Below are positions 35,686 through 45,199 of a DNA stretch of 64,000 nucleotides, piece after piece (within the stretch, counting starts at the first letter, position 1; each line of letters begins with the position of its first letter). Origin of the DNA: Solirubrobacteraceae bacterium (GTDB taxonomy: Bacteria > Actinomycetota > Thermoleophilia > Solirubrobacterales > Solirubrobacteraceae); assembly GCA_030447275.1 (NCBI GenBank), contig JAUJPF010000006.1, forward strand, positions 62,001 through 126,000. The letters run 5' to 3'. The notes under the pieces are model-generated. The model was not told where the DNA came from. It ran no database searches and was given only the letters and a program-made list of their open reading frames with translations. The position numbers were made by a program, and so were the translations under genes.

Positions 35686-36819
35686 CTACGCGCCCAGGGC
35701 CCGCGCGATGACCATCTGCTGCACCTCGTCGGTGCCCTCGCCGATGGTGAGGATCTTCGCGTCGCGGTAGAAGCGGCACACCGGGTACTCCTCGATGTAG
35801 CCGTAGCCGCCGTGGATCTGCACGGCCTCCTCGGTGGCGCGCACCGCGAGGCGGCCGGTCTTGAGCTTGGCCTGCGCCGCGGTCAGCGTGAAGTTCTTGC
35901 CCGCGTCCTTCTCGAGCGCGGCCTTGTACGTCAGCAGCCGCGCCGCCGCGATCTCCGTGGCCATGTCGGCGAGCTTGGCCTGGATCGCCTGGAACTTCGA
36001 GATCGACTGACCGAAGGCCCGCCGCTCCTTCGCGTAGGCCAGCGCCTGGTCGAGCGCGCCCTGCGCGAGGCCGACGCCCATCGCCGCGACGCCGATCCGG
36101 CCGATGTCGAGGATGTGCAGGAACTGCTTGAAGCCCTGCCCCTGTGGCCCGAGCAGGTTCTCCGCCGGCACCCGGCAGTCGGTGAAGGTCAGCGGCCGCG
36201 TGTCGGACGCGTTCCAGCCCATCTTGCGGTACGGCTCGCCCTGCTCGTAGCCGGGCGTCCCGTTGGCGACGAGGAAGTTCGAGATCTCCTTGTCGCCGGT
36301 CTTCGCGGTGATGCACACGACGCCGCTGATGTCCGTCCCCGCGTTGGTGATGAACTGCTTGGCGCCGTTGATGACCCACGAGCCGTTCTCGCGCACCGCG
36401 CGCGTCTGCGTGTTGCCGGCGTCCGAGCCGGCCTCGGGCTCGGTCAGGCCGAACGCTCCGAGCCGCTGGCCGCTCGTCAGCTGCGGCAGCCACTCGCGCT
36501 TCTGCTCCTCGCTGCCGAACAGGTAGATCGGCTGCGTCCCCAGCGACGTGTGCGCGCACAGCGTGATCGCGACGGAGGAGTCCACGCGGGTCAGCTCCTC
36601 GACCGTGATGGCATACGCAAGCGTGTCGGAGCCCGCGCCGCCGTACTCCTCGGGGAACGGGATCCCCATGAGGTTGAGGTCGGCCAGCTTGCGGACGATC
36701 TCGTAGGGGAAGCTCTTGGTCCTGTCGAGCTCCTCCGCGACCGGGGCGACCTCGCCCTCGGCGAAGTCGCGCACGGTGCGCCGGATCAGCTCGTGGTCGT
36801 CACTGAGATCGAAGTTCAC
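35686..36819 (-). CDS. Acyl-CoA dehydrogenase
   Basis: A 377-residue FAD enzyme of the short-chain or butyryl-CoA dehydrogenase type. Landmarks are FGLTEPEAGSDAGNTQTRA, the FAD/ETF region RRAFGQSISKFQAIQ and IHGGYGYIEEYPVCRFYRDA, with the catalytic Glu before YP. The C-terminus is ILTIGEGTDEVQQMVIAR. Electrons would pass to the ETF encoded at 55-57 kb. The GTG at 36819 overlaps the pepA stop (GTGA), so the two are co-translated, although the functions differ. Confidence 0.92.
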   Translation of the reverse strand: MNFDLSDDHELIRRTVRDFAEGEVAPVAEELDRTKSFPYEIVRKLADLNLMGIPFPEEYGGAGSDTLAYAITVEELTRVDSSVAITLCAHTSLGTQPIYLFGSEEQKREWLPQLTSGQRLGAFGLTEPEAGSDAGNTQTRAVRENGSWVINGAKQFITNAGTDISGVVCITAKTGDKEISNFLVANGTPGYEQGEPYRKMGWNASDTRPLTFTDCRVPAENLLGPQGQGFKQFLHILDIGRIGVAAMGVGLAQGALDQALAYAKERRAFGQSISKFQAIQAKLADMATEIAAARLLTYKAALEKDAGKNFTLTAAQAKLKTGRLAVRATEEAVQIHGGYGYIEEYPVCRFYRDAKILTIGEGTDEVQQMVIARALGA

Positions 36820-38255
36820 GGGCGTGAGGATACGAGCGAGGCGAGCTCGACGAGCAGCCTGACGCCGAAGCCGGTACCGCCCTTCGGCGCGTACGGCCGC
36901 CCGCCGTCGTCCGCGGGCCCGGCGATGTCGAGGTGCGCCCACGGCCGGTCGGAGACGAAGTGCGAGAGGAAGTGCGCTGCGGTGATCCCGCCCGCCTTGC
37001 GCTGCGCCGTCGTGTTGACGATGTCGGCGTACTGGCCCTTGATCATCTCGCCGTACTCGGGATGCATCGGCAGGCGCCAGACGAGGTCGCCGGTCGCCCG
37101 CCCGGCCTCCTCCACCGCCGCGGCCAGCTCGTCGTCGGTCGCCAGCAGCCCGGCGTACGTGGCGCCCAGCGCGACCTCCATCGCCCCGGTCAGCGTCGCG
37201 ATGTCGACGAGCCGCTCGCAGCCCAGCTCGACCGCGTGGGCCAGGCAGTCGGCGAGGACGAGCCGCCCCTCGGCGTCGGTGTTGTCGACCTGGATCGTCG
37301 TCCCGTTCATCGCGGTGACGACGTCGCCCGGCTTCACCGACCGCCCGCTCGGCATGTTCTCCGTCGCGCCGACGACGCCGGCGACGTCGATCGGCAGCCC
37401 GAGCTCGGCGATCGCGCCGATCGCCTCGACCACCGCGGCGCCGCCCGACATGTCGAACTTCATCGCCTCCATGCCCTTCGCGGGCTTGATCGAGATGCCG
37501 CCGGTGTCGAACGTGACCGCCTTGCCGACCAGGCCGAGCCGCGGCGTGCCATCGCCGAGCCGGAGCGTGATGAGCGCGGGCTCCTCGTACGACCCCTGCG
37601 CCACCGCGGCGAACGCGCCCATCCCGCGCCCGACGATCTCCTCGCGCCCCTCGACCTGCACCGTGAGCCGCTCGTGCCGCTCCGCCAGCTCGAGCGCGCG
37701 GTGCGCGAGCGCGCTCGGCGTCATGTGGTTGGAGGGCGTGTTCTGGAGGTCGCGCATCGCGTTGACGGCGCCCGTCACGACCGCGGCGCGCTCGACGCCC
37801 GGCGCGACGTCGTGGTGCGCGCTGACGATCAGCTCCTCGAGCCCCTCGCCGTCGCCGCTGCCGCTCGTCTTGAACGCGTCGAAGCGGTAGGCGGCCATCA
37901 GCGTCCCCTCGACGAGCGCCCCCGGCACGTCGTCGCCCACCTTGTGCGGCAGCTCCCAGCACAGGCGCCGCGCCGACAGCTCCTTGGCCCGCCCGTGGAC
38001 GACCGCGGAGGCGACCCGCGCGCGCTCGGCGTCGAACGCCTCGCGCTCGCCCAGCCCGACGAGGATCCAGCGCCGGCCCTCGGCGTGGGCGACCGCGAGC
38101 GCGCGGAACCGCGGCTTGGCCTCGCCGCTGTCGACGAGCGCCTGGAGCGTGCCGTCGGCGACGTCGTGGGGGATGCCCTTGCCGGCGAAGACGCCGACGA
38201 CGATCGTGTCGGCGCCCGTGTCGAGCGGCGAGTCGGTGGTGGCGGAGACGCGCAT
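36816..38255 (-). CDS. pepA: Leucyl aminopeptidase (M17)
   Basis: A 479-residue two-metal aminopeptidase. The N-terminal macro-like domain is followed by the metal-ligand Lys and Asp in GKAVTFDTGGISIKP, the MKFDMSGGAAV segment and the M17 signature NTDAEGRLVLADCLA. It removes N-terminal residues from peptides in the cytoplasm, and some homologues also bind DNA. The length is typical. It starts divergently 30 bp from the patatin gene. Confidence 0.94.
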   Translation of the reverse strand: MRVSATTDSPLDTGADTIVVGVFAGKGIPHDVADGTLQALVDSGEAKPRFRALAVAHAEGRRWILVGLGEREAFDAERARVASAVVHGRAKELSARRLCWELPHKVGDDVPGALVEGTLMAAYRFDAFKTSGSGDGEGLEELIVSAHHDVAPGVERAAVVTGAVNAMRDLQNTPSNHMTPSALAHRALELAERHERLTVQVEGREEIVGRGMGAFAAVAQGSYEEPALITLRLGDGTPRLGLVGKAVTFDTGGISIKPAKGMEAMKFDMSGGAAVVEAIGAIAELGLPIDVAGVVGATENMPSGRSVKPGDVVTAMNGTTIQVDNTDAEGRLVLADCLAHAVELGCERLVDIATLTGAMEVALGATYAGLLATDDELAAAVEEAGRATGDLVWRLPMHPEYGEMIKGQYADIVNTTAQRKAGGITAAHFLSHFVSDRPWAHLDIAGPADDGGRPYAPKGGTGFGVRLLVELASLVSSRP

Positions 38256-38285
38256 GGCCCGCGGCAGTCTAAGGTTCGCGCCGCC

Positions 38286-39314
38286 GTGGAACCCTCACCG
38301 GTCGAGACCCCTTCCAGCGCGACGACGCGCGCGCTCATCGACCGCCTCCGCGGGTACGAGCGCGAGCGCGAGCGGCTGGGGGAGCGCGACCGGCGCCCGC
38401 TGCGCATCCTCGCCCTCGACGGCGGCGGTATCCGCGGCCTCGTCCCGGCGCGCGTCCTGCAGGCGATCGAGGAGAGGACGGAGCGCCCGATCGCCGACTG
38501 CTTCGACCTGATCGCCGGGACGTCGACCGGCGGCATCCTCGCGCTCGGGCTCACCGTCCCGCGGCCGGAGGGCGGCGGGCCGCGCTGGCGCGCCGAGCAG
38601 CTCGCGGAGATGTACCGCGAGCGCGGCCGGGTCATCTTCCGCCGGACGCCGCTGCACGTCCTCGGCGCGTGGCTGATCGAGAAGTACGGCGCGCGCGGGC
38701 TGGACGGCGTGCTCCAGGAGCGGCTCGGCGACGCACGTCTCGGCGACGCGCTGACCGAGGTGCTCGTGACCTCGTGGGACCTGTCGGCCAACGTGCCGCG
38801 CTACTTCTCGAGCACCGACCCGGCGACGGCCGGCGTCCCGATGCGCGAGGCGGGACGCGCGACGTCCGCGGCGCCGACGTACTTCCGCCCGCACTGGCGC
38901 GAGGGCCGGGCGTACGTCGACGGCGGCGTCTTCGCCAACGACCCCGCCCGCCTCGCGTGGATGGCCAAGCGCGCGCCCGAGGCCCCGGGGCGCCCGATCG
39001 TCCTGGTCTCGCTCGGCACCGGCGCCGCCAAGTCCCCCGACCCCGCACGCCGCCGCTTCTGGGGCGCGCTGCCGTGGGCGCGCCCCGTGATCGACCTCCT
39101 GCTGACCGCGCCGACCGACCTCGTCCAGCTCGAGCTCGAGGAGGCGAGCAGGACGTCGCCGCTCGAGTACTTCCGGCTCGATCCGGACATCGCCGGGGCG
39201 TCGCCGCGGCTGGACGCCGTCGACCCGCACAACCTCGACGCGCTCGACGACGCGGCGAAGGCGCTGATCGCGGCGCACGACGCCGATCTGGCCGCGATCG
39301 CGGCCGCCGTCTGA
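38286..39314 (+). CDS. Patatin-like phospholipase
   Basis: A 342-residue Ser-Asp dyad lipid hydrolase. The oxyanion motif is LALDGGGIRGLVPARVL, the nucleophile elbow AGTSTGGILALGL and the Asp lies in YVDGGVFANDPA. The N-terminal ~40 residues are charged (ERERERLGERD) and variable. It would release fatty acids from phospholipids at the membrane. No cyclic-nucleotide cyclase sits nearby, so there is no sign of a defence role. The GTG at 38286 follows a TAAGGT box. Confidence 0.88.
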   Translation: MEPSPVETPSSATTRALIDRLRGYERERERLGERDRRPLRILALDGGGIRGLVPARVLQAIEERTERPIADCFDLIAGTSTGGILALGLTVPRPEGGGPRWRAEQLAEMYRERGRVIFRRTPLHVLGAWLIEKYGARGLDGVLQERLGDARLGDALTEVLVTSWDLSANVPRYFSSTDPATAGVPMREAGRATSAAPTYFRPHWREGRAYVDGGVFANDPARLAWMAKRAPEAPGRPIVLVSLGTGAAKSPDPARRRFWGALPWARPVIDLLLTAPTDLVQLELEEASRTSPLEYFRLDPDIAGASPRLDAVDPHNLDALDDAAKALIAAHDADLAAIAAAV

Positions 39315-39368
39315 ACAGGCCGCCGAATACCCTCCTCTCAGTCGCGTCACGAAACGGGAGTCCCTCAC

Positions 39369-40544
39369 ATGTCCAAGACCGTCATCCTCAGCGCCGCACG
39401 AACGCCGATCGGCAAGATGGGCGGCGGGCTGAGCACGCTGGACGCCACCGAGCTCGGGGGCAAGGCGATCGAGTGCGCGCTCGAGCGGGCGAACGTCGAG
39501 CCCGAGCAGGTCGACCACGTCGTCATGGGGCAGGTCCTCCAGGCCGGTCAGGGCCAGATCCCGTCGCGGCAGGCCCAGATCAAGGCGGGCATCCCGAAGG
39601 AGGTCTCCTCGGAGACCGTCAACAAGGTCTGCGCCTCGGGCGTGCGCGCGGTCGGGATCCTCGACGCCGCGATCCGCGCCGGCGACGTCGAGGTGGGCGT
39701 GGGCGGCGGCATGGAGTCGATGTCGCAGGCGCCGTACCTGCTGCCCCAGGCGCGCTTCGGCTACAGGATGGGGGACGCCAAGGCCCTCGACTCGATGGTG
39801 CACGACGGCCTCACGAACCCGTTCAGCGGCAAGCAGATGTTCGTCGAGGGGACCGAGGTCGCCGACGAGCTCGAGATGACGCGCCCGGACCTCGACAAGT
39901 GGGCCCTGCGCTCGCACGAGCGCGCGATCGCCGCGACGGACGAGGGCCGGCTCGCGGACGAGATCATCCCGGTGAGCGTGAAGGCGCGCAAGGGCGAGAC
40001 GGTCGTCGAGGTCGACGAGGGCCCGCGCCGCGACACCTCGCTCGAGAAGCTCGCCTCGCTGCCCGGCCTGACGAGCAAGGAGGCCAGCCACACGGCCGGC
40101 AACTCGCCGGGCGTCAACGACGGCGCCGGCGCTCTCGTCCTCGCCAGCGACGAGTGGGCGCAGGCCAACGGCAAGGAGGTGCTCGCGGAGATCCTCGGCC
40201 AGGCGCAGACCGCCGACGAGTTCGCCTACCTCGCCCGCACCCCGGCCACGGCCGCGAAGAAGCTGCTCGACCGGCTCGGCATGAAGGCCGAGGACGTCGA
40301 CCTGTGGGAGATCAACGAGGCGTTCGCGTCGGTCACGCTCAACTCGATCCGGATGCTCGGGATCGACCACGAGCGCGTGAACGTCAACGGCGGCGCCCTC
40401 GCGATCGGCCATCCGATCGGGGCCTCGGGCGCGCGCATCCTCGGCGCGCTCGTGCACGAGCTGCGCCGTCGCGGCGGCGGCGTCGGCTGCGCGGCGCTCT
40501 GCTCGGGCGGCGGGCAGGGCGACGCCGTGCTGATCAAGGTGTGA
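39369..40544 (+). CDS. Acetyl-CoA C-acetyltransferase (thiolase)
   Basis: A 391-residue thiolase. The acyl-binding Cys is in NKVCASGVRAVG near residue 88. The catalytic His lies in NGGALAIGHPIGASGAR, and the second Cys in AALCSGGGQGDAVLIKV at the C-terminus. It catalyses thiolytic cleavage, or condensation, of acetoacetyl-CoA in beta-oxidation. A GGGAG ribosome site precedes the ATG. The stop overlaps the HAD gene (GTGA). Confidence 0.94.
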   Translation: MSKTVILSAARTPIGKMGGGLSTLDATELGGKAIECALERANVEPEQVDHVVMGQVLQAGQGQIPSRQAQIKAGIPKEVSSETVNKVCASGVRAVGILDAAIRAGDVEVGVGGGMESMSQAPYLLPQARFGYRMGDAKALDSMVHDGLTNPFSGKQMFVEGTEVADELEMTRPDLDKWALRSHERAIAATDEGRLADEIIPVSVKARKGETVVEVDEGPRRDTSLEKLASLPGLTSKEASHTAGNSPGVNDGAGALVLASDEWAQANGKEVLAEILGQAQTADEFAYLARTPATAAKKLLDRLGMKAEDVDLWEINEAFASVTLNSIRMLGIDHERVNVNGGALAIGHPIGASGARILGALVHELRRRGGGVGCAALCSGGGQGDAVLIKV

Positions 40545-41302
40545 CGAACGCCGCCGCCTTCTTCGACCTCGACCGCACGCTCATGGCCGGCTCGTCCGCC
40601 TTCCAGTTCGGGCGGGCGAGCTACGAGGCCGGGCTGATCTCGCGCCGCCGCCTCGCCCGCGGCGCGTGGGACAACGTCCGCTTCCGCCTGCGCGGCTCGA
40701 CCGACGAGGCCACCGACGCGCTGCGCGCGCAGATCTTCGACTCGATCCGCGGCACGCGCGTCGTCGACCTCCAGCGGCTCGCGCCGCGCGTGCTCGCGGG
40801 TGTCCTCCCGCGCGTCTACCCGCAGATGCTCGAGGTCGCCTGGCGCCACCAGGACGAGGGCCGCCGCGCCTACATCGTCACCGCCGCGTCGCACGAGCTG
40901 GCCTCGATGCTCGCGCACGTCCTCTCGTTCGACGGCGGCCTCGGCGCACGCTCGGAGGTCGTCGACGGCCGCTACACCGGCCGGCCCGACGGCCCGTTCA
41001 CCTACCGCGACGGCAAGGCCGAGGCGATCCGCGAGCTGGCGGCCCGCGAGGGGATCTCGCTCGCCGACTCCTACGCGTACTCGGACTCCGAGTCCGACCT
41101 CCCGATGCTGCGGGCGGTCGGCCATCCGGTCGCGGTGAACCCGGACGTGCCGCTCGCGCGCACCGCCACCGAGCACGGATGGGAGGTCATGCGCTTCGAG
41201 CGGCTCGGGCGGCGGCTGAAGATCGCCGTGGCCGCGGTAGCGATGGCCGCCGCCGGCGGCTTCGGGCGCGAGGTCGCCTCGCGCCGCCGCACCGCTGTGT
41301 GA
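40541..41302 (+). CDS. HAD-superfamily IB phosphatase
   Basis: A 253-residue HAD-IB hydrolase (SerB-like). The nucleophile motif is FFDLDRTLMAGSS, motif II is IVTAASHELASMLA, and the metal motif is DSYAYSDSESDLPML. Such proteins dephosphorylate phosphoserine-like or lipid phosphates. The C-terminal ~45 residues include a hydrophobic stretch (IAVAAVAMAAAGGFG) that could associate with the membrane. It is translationally coupled to the thiolase gene. Confidence 0.87.
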   Translation: MTNAAAFFDLDRTLMAGSSAFQFGRASYEAGLISRRRLARGAWDNVRFRLRGSTDEATDALRAQIFDSIRGTRVVDLQRLAPRVLAGVLPRVYPQMLEVAWRHQDEGRRAYIVTAASHELASMLAHVLSFDGGLGARSEVVDGRYTGRPDGPFTYRDGKAEAIRELAAREGISLADSYAYSDSESDLPMLRAVGHPVAVNPDVPLARTATEHGWEVMRFERLGRRLKIAVAAVAMAAAGGFGREVASRRRTAV

Positions 41303-41319
41303 CGTGTCCCACCTCCAGT

Positions 41320-41339
41320 TTGTGAGTCGTTACTCACAA
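41320..41339 (+). promoter_or_regulatory. Perfect 20-bp palindromic operator before the MFS gene
   Basis: TTGTGAGT-CGTT-ACTCACAA has 8-bp perfect arms. A second copy of the right part, AGTCGTCACTCACAA, is at 41368-41382 inside the start of the transporter gene. TACGCT (41347-41352), a -10 candidate, lies between them. The layout fits a TetR-family repressor, but no such gene is in the window. Confidence 0.65.
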
Positions 41340-41358
41340 GCCGTGGTACGCTGCCGGC

Positions 41359-42777
41359 ATGCGGGTAAGTCGTCACTCACAATCACCCGGCTGGACCCTC
41401 GCCGTCGTCTCGGCCGCGCTCTTCATGGTCACGCTCGACAACCTCGTCGTGACGACGGCCCTGCCGAGCATCCGCGCCGACCTCGGCGCGTCGATCGAGG
41501 ACCTCGAATGGACGGTCAACGCGTACACGCTGTCGTTCGCGGTCCTCCTGCTCACCGGCGCCGCGCTCGGCGACCGCTTCGGCCGGCGCCGGATGTTCAT
41601 CCTCGGCCTCGCCGCGTTCACGCTCGCGAGCGCCGCGGCGGCGGTCGCGCCGAGCACCGCCGCGCTGATCGCCGCGCGCGGCCTCCAGGGCGCCGCCGCG
41701 GCGATTGTGGCGCCGCTCACCCTCACGCTGCTCTCCGAGGCCTTCCCGGCCGCCAAGCGCGGCATCGCGCTCGGCATCTGGTCGGGCGTCTCCGGCCTCG
41801 GCGTGGCCATCGGGCCGCTCGTCGGCGGCGCCGTCGTCGAGGGGCTCTCGTGGCAGTGGATCTTCTGGCTCAACGTCCCGGTCGGCCTGCTGCTCCTGCC
41901 GATCGCGGCCCGGCGTCTCGCGGAGAGCATCGGTCCGGCGCGCCGGCTCGACCTGCGCGGGGTCGGCCTCGCGTCCGCCGGTCTGCTCGGCGTGACCTAC
42001 GGCATCGTCCGCGGGAACGCGCTCGGGTGGGGGAGCGCGGAGATCGTCGCGTCCCTCGCCGCGGGCGCCGCGCTGCTCGTCGCGTTCCTGCGCTGGGAGG
42101 CGCGCACGCCGGAGCCCGTCCTGCCGTTGCGGTTCTTCCGCAGCCGCGGGTTCGCCGCGACGAGCGGCGTGTCGCTGGCGATGTCGTTCGGCATCTTCGG
42201 CTCGATCTTCCTGCTCGCCCAGTTCTTCCAGGTCGTGCAGGGGTACTCGCCGCTCGAGGCGGGCCTGCGGACGCTGCCGTGGACGGGGATGCCGATGCTC
42301 GTCGCGCCGATCGCCGGCCTGCTCAGCGACCGCATCGGGAGCCGCCCGCTGATGTCGACCGGGCTCGCGCTCCAGGCGATCGCCGTCGTGTGGCTGGGCT
42401 CGACGCTCGAGGTCGGGCAGGCCTACTCGACCTTCGTGATCCCGTTCGTGCTCGGCGGGGCGGGGATGGCGCTCGTGTTCGCGCCGGCCGCGAACGCGGT
42501 CCTGCGGGCGGTCCGCCCGGAGGAGGCCGGCCAGGCGTCGGGCGCGAACAACGCGATCCGCGAGCTCGGCGGCGTCATGGGCGTGGCCGTGCTCGCCGCG
42601 GTGTTCACGGCGCACGGCGGCTACGCGAGCCCGCAGGACTTCGTCGCCGGCGTCGTCCCGGCGATGTGGGTGGGCGCCGCGGTCCTCGCCGCCGGCTCGC
42701 TCACCGCGCTCCTGATCCCGGGGATCAGGAGCGAGAGCCGCGGGGCTTTCGCGCCCGCGACGACGACGGCGGCTTAG
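41359..42777 (+). CDS. MFS drug exporter (DHA2, 14-helix)
   Basis: A 472-residue proton-driven efflux protein of the EmrB/QacA type. Motif D1 (LDNLVVTTALPSIRADLG), WTVNAYTLSFAVLLLTGAAL and motif A GDRFGRRRMF are present, with about 14 hydrophobic segments. It probably exports toxic organic compounds and is repressed through the upstream palindrome. Its last 53 bp overlap the end of the convergent signalling gene. Confidence 0.92.
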   Translation: MRVSRHSQSPGWTLAVVSAALFMVTLDNLVVTTALPSIRADLGASIEDLEWTVNAYTLSFAVLLLTGAALGDRFGRRRMFILGLAAFTLASAAAAVAPSTAALIAARGLQGAAAAIVAPLTLTLLSEAFPAAKRGIALGIWSGVSGLGVAIGPLVGGAVVEGLSWQWIFWLNVPVGLLLLPIAARRLAESIGPARRLDLRGVGLASAGLLGVTYGIVRGNALGWGSAEIVASLAAGAALLVAFLRWEARTPEPVLPLRFFRSRGFAATSGVSLAMSFGIFGSIFLLAQFFQVVQGYSPLEAGLRTLPWTGMPMLVAPIAGLLSDRIGSRPLMSTGLALQAIAVVWLGSTLEVGQAYSTFVIPFVLGGAGMALVFAPAANAVLRAVRPEEAGQASGANNAIRELGGVMGVAVLAAVFTAHGGYASPQDFVAGVVPAMWVGAAVLAAGSLTALLIPGIRSESRGAFAPATTTAA

Positions 42778-45199
42778 GCGCGCCGTTCTGCTGCGCCGCG
42801 CCGAGCGCGCGGCGCAGCACGACGGTGCTGCCCGTCGGGCGCTGCTCGACGTCGACGGCGTCCATCAGCGCGCGCATCAGCGGCAGCCCGCGGCCGCGGT
42901 CCTCCGACACGCTCTCGCGCCAGCCCCCGCGGTCGCGGACGGCGATGACGACCGAGCCGTCGTCGCGCGAGAGCTCGACGTCGAACGGCTCGGGCGACAG
43001 GCCGTACGCGTGCTCGATGGCGTTCTGGCACGCCTCGTTGGTGGCCATCGTGATGTCGTGGATCTCCTGGTCGCCGGCCCCGACCTCGGACAGCCACCGC
43101 CGCAGCGCCTGGCGGAACGAGGTCAGCGCCGCCGGCTCGCCGACCAGCTCGAGCTGGAGCGTCTCGCCCAGCGACAGCTCGGCCTTGACGACCACGAGCG
43201 TGACGTCGTCGTTCGAGCCCTCCTCGCCCAGCGCCCCGCGGATGATCCGCTCGCACGCAGCGTCGGGACTCCCGTCCTCGGTCGGCTCCAGCAGCGCCGT
43301 CTCGAGCCGGTGGATCCCCTCGTCGATGAGCTGGTCGCGCTGCTCGACGAGCCCGTCGGTGTAGAGCACGAGCGACGCGCCGGGCTCGAGCGTCGCCGTC
43401 GCCTCGGTGTAGCCGGGGACGTCGAGCGCCCCGAGCGGGACCGACAGCGACTCCTTGAGCGACCGCGCCTCGCCGTCGGCGCCGAGCACGAGCGCCGGGG
43501 GATGGCCGGCGTTCGCGTAGGTGATCCGCCCCGTCGCCGGCTCGAGCACGAGCACCAGGGAGGTGGCCATGCTGTCCCACGCCAGCGACAGCAGGAAGCG
43601 GTTCAGGCGCTCGAGCGCGCTGGCCGGGGAGGCGCCGTCGAGCGCGTAGGCGCGCAGCGCGCTGCGCAGCTGGCCCATCATCGCGGCGGCGTCGACGCCG
43701 CGGCCGGCGACGTCGCCGATGACGAGCGCCAGGCGCCCGCCGGGCAGCGCGATGGTGTCGTACCAGTCGCCGCCCACCCGCGTGCCCGCGCCGCCCGCGA
43801 AGTACCGGGCGGCCATCGACAGGCCCGGCACGACCGGCAGCGACTCGGGCAGCAGCGAGCGCTGGAGCTCCTCGGCGATGCTGTGCTGGCGCTCGAAGAA
43901 GCGCACGCGCTCGATGGCCAGCGCGGCACGGTCGGCCGCGAGCTGGAGCAGGTCGACGTCGTCCTCGGTGAAGCTGCGCGCGAACAGCGTGCCGACCTGG
44001 AGCGCGCCGAGCGGCCGCCCGTCGACGAGCAGCGGCACGCCGAGCAGCGACCGCACCGCCTGCCCGAGCGCGTGGTCGGCCAGATCCGGCTCCTGGGACG
44101 TGTCGGCGACGACGACCGGGCGCCGCTCGCGCAGGATCCGCGCCGTGAGCTGCGAGTCGATGCCGGAGCCGTGCTGCTCGACGTACGTCGCCGCCTCGCC
44201 GGCCGCCTGCACGACGACCTGGCCGTGCTCGCCCTCGCCGAGCATGACGGCGGCGCCGTCGACGCCGAGGACGTCGGTGATCCGGGCCAGCAGCTCGCGC
44301 AGCAGGTCCTCGAGCGCGAGCGGAGCCAGCGCCGCGTCGGTGATGCGGCGGATGGCGTCCTGGCGGCGCGCGACGGTCTCGGCCTCGGCGCGCGCGACCT
44401 GCTCGCGGATCAGGTCGGCCCGCGCGAGCTCGGCCGCGTGGCGCTCGCGCACGTCCTGCACCTGGACGAGCAGCGCGCGCAGCCCCCCGTCCTCGTCGCG
44501 CGCGACGGAGAACGACAGCTCCGCCTCGACGTCGCCCCCCGCGGCGTCGACGAGCCGAGCCTCGGTCTGGTAGCGGTCGCGCCGCCCCTTCAGCAGCTCG
44601 CGCCGCTTGTCGCGGTCCTTGCCGGCGTCGTCGGCGTGGGTCAGCGACTCGAGGGTGCGCCCGAGCAGCACGCCCTCGCGCATCCCGAGGATCTCGCACA
44701 ACGCGCGGTTGACCTGCTGGATCGTCCCCTGGCCGTCGAGCCGGGCCATGCCGATCGGCGCGAAGTCGAACGTCGCGCGCAGCAGCTCCTCGCTGCGGCG
44801 CACCTGCCGCGAGCTCTCGTAGAGGTCGAGGAAGACCGAGACCTTCGCGCGCAGCAGCTCGGGGTCGTACGGCTTGAAGACGTAGTCGACGGCGCCGGTC
44901 TCGTAGCCGCGGAAGACGTGGTGGCGCTCCTTCGAGATCGCCGTGACGAAGATGATCGGGACCGCGCGCGTCTTCTCGCGGCGCTTGATGTACTCGGCCG
45001 TCTCGAAGCCGTCGAGCTCGGGCATCTGGACGTCGAGGAGGATCAGCGCGAACTCGCCGTGCAGCAGGCGCCGCAGCGCCTCCTGACCGGACGTCGCGGT
45101 CTCGAGCCGGCAGGGGAGCGGCGCGAGCACGGCCTCGAGCGCGAGCAGGTTCTCGGGCCGGTCGTCGACGAGGAGGACGGCGGGCAGCTCGTCGGGCAT
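42725..45199 (-). CDS. Response regulator with PAS, GAF, PP2C and RsbW-like kinase domains
   Basis: An 824-residue output protein. In order: receiver (1-120, phospho-Asp in LILLDVQMPELDG, Lys in VFKPYD); PAS (about 135-250); GAF (about 285-430); SpoIIE/RsbU PP2C phosphatase (about 455-680, metal residues in RVGGDWYDTIAL and VIGDVAGRGVDAA); and C-terminal HATPase of the RsbW type (about 700-810, TMATNEACQNAIEHAYG, RGRGLPLMRALMD). By family knowledge it should dephosphorylate and perhaps rephosphorylate an anti-sigma-factor antagonist. It is the last gene of the operon and starts one base inside the cheB stop. Confidence 0.88.
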   Translation of the reverse strand: MPDELPAVLLVDDRPENLLALEAVLAPLPCRLETATSGQEALRRLLHGEFALILLDVQMPELDGFETAEYIKRREKTRAVPIIFVTAISKERHHVFRGYETGAVDYVFKPYDPELLRAKVSVFLDLYESSRQVRRSEELLRATFDFAPIGMARLDGQGTIQQVNRALCEILGMREGVLLGRTLESLTHADDAGKDRDKRRELLKGRRDRYQTEARLVDAAGGDVEAELSFSVARDEDGGLRALLVQVQDVRERHAAELARADLIREQVARAEAETVARRQDAIRRITDAALAPLALEDLLRELLARITDVLGVDGAAVMLGEGEHGQVVVQAAGEAATYVEQHGSGIDSQLTARILRERRPVVVADTSQEPDLADHALGQAVRSLLGVPLLVDGRPLGALQVGTLFARSFTEDDVDLLQLAADRAALAIERVRFFERQHSIAEELQRSLLPESLPVVPGLSMAARYFAGGAGTRVGGDWYDTIALPGGRLALVIGDVAGRGVDAAAMMGQLRSALRAYALDGASPASALERLNRFLLSLAWDSMATSLVLVLEPATGRITYANAGHPPALVLGADGEARSLKESLSVPLGALDVPGYTEATATLEPGASLVLYTDGLVEQRDQLIDEGIHRLETALLEPTEDGSPDAACERIIRGALGEEGSNDDVTLVVVKAELSLGETLQLELVGEPAALTSFRQALRRWLSEVGAGDQEIHDITMATNEACQNAIEHAYGLSPEPFDVELSRDDGSVVIAVRDRGGWRESVSEDRGRGLPLMRALMDAVDVEQRPTGSTVVLRRALGAAQQNGAPKPPSSSRARKPRGSRS

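Noticed and set aside
38286-39314. Patatin as a CBASS-type (CapV) defence effector
   Set aside because: No CD-NTase cyclase or other defence gene is nearby; the neighbours are pepA, thiolase and a phosphatase.
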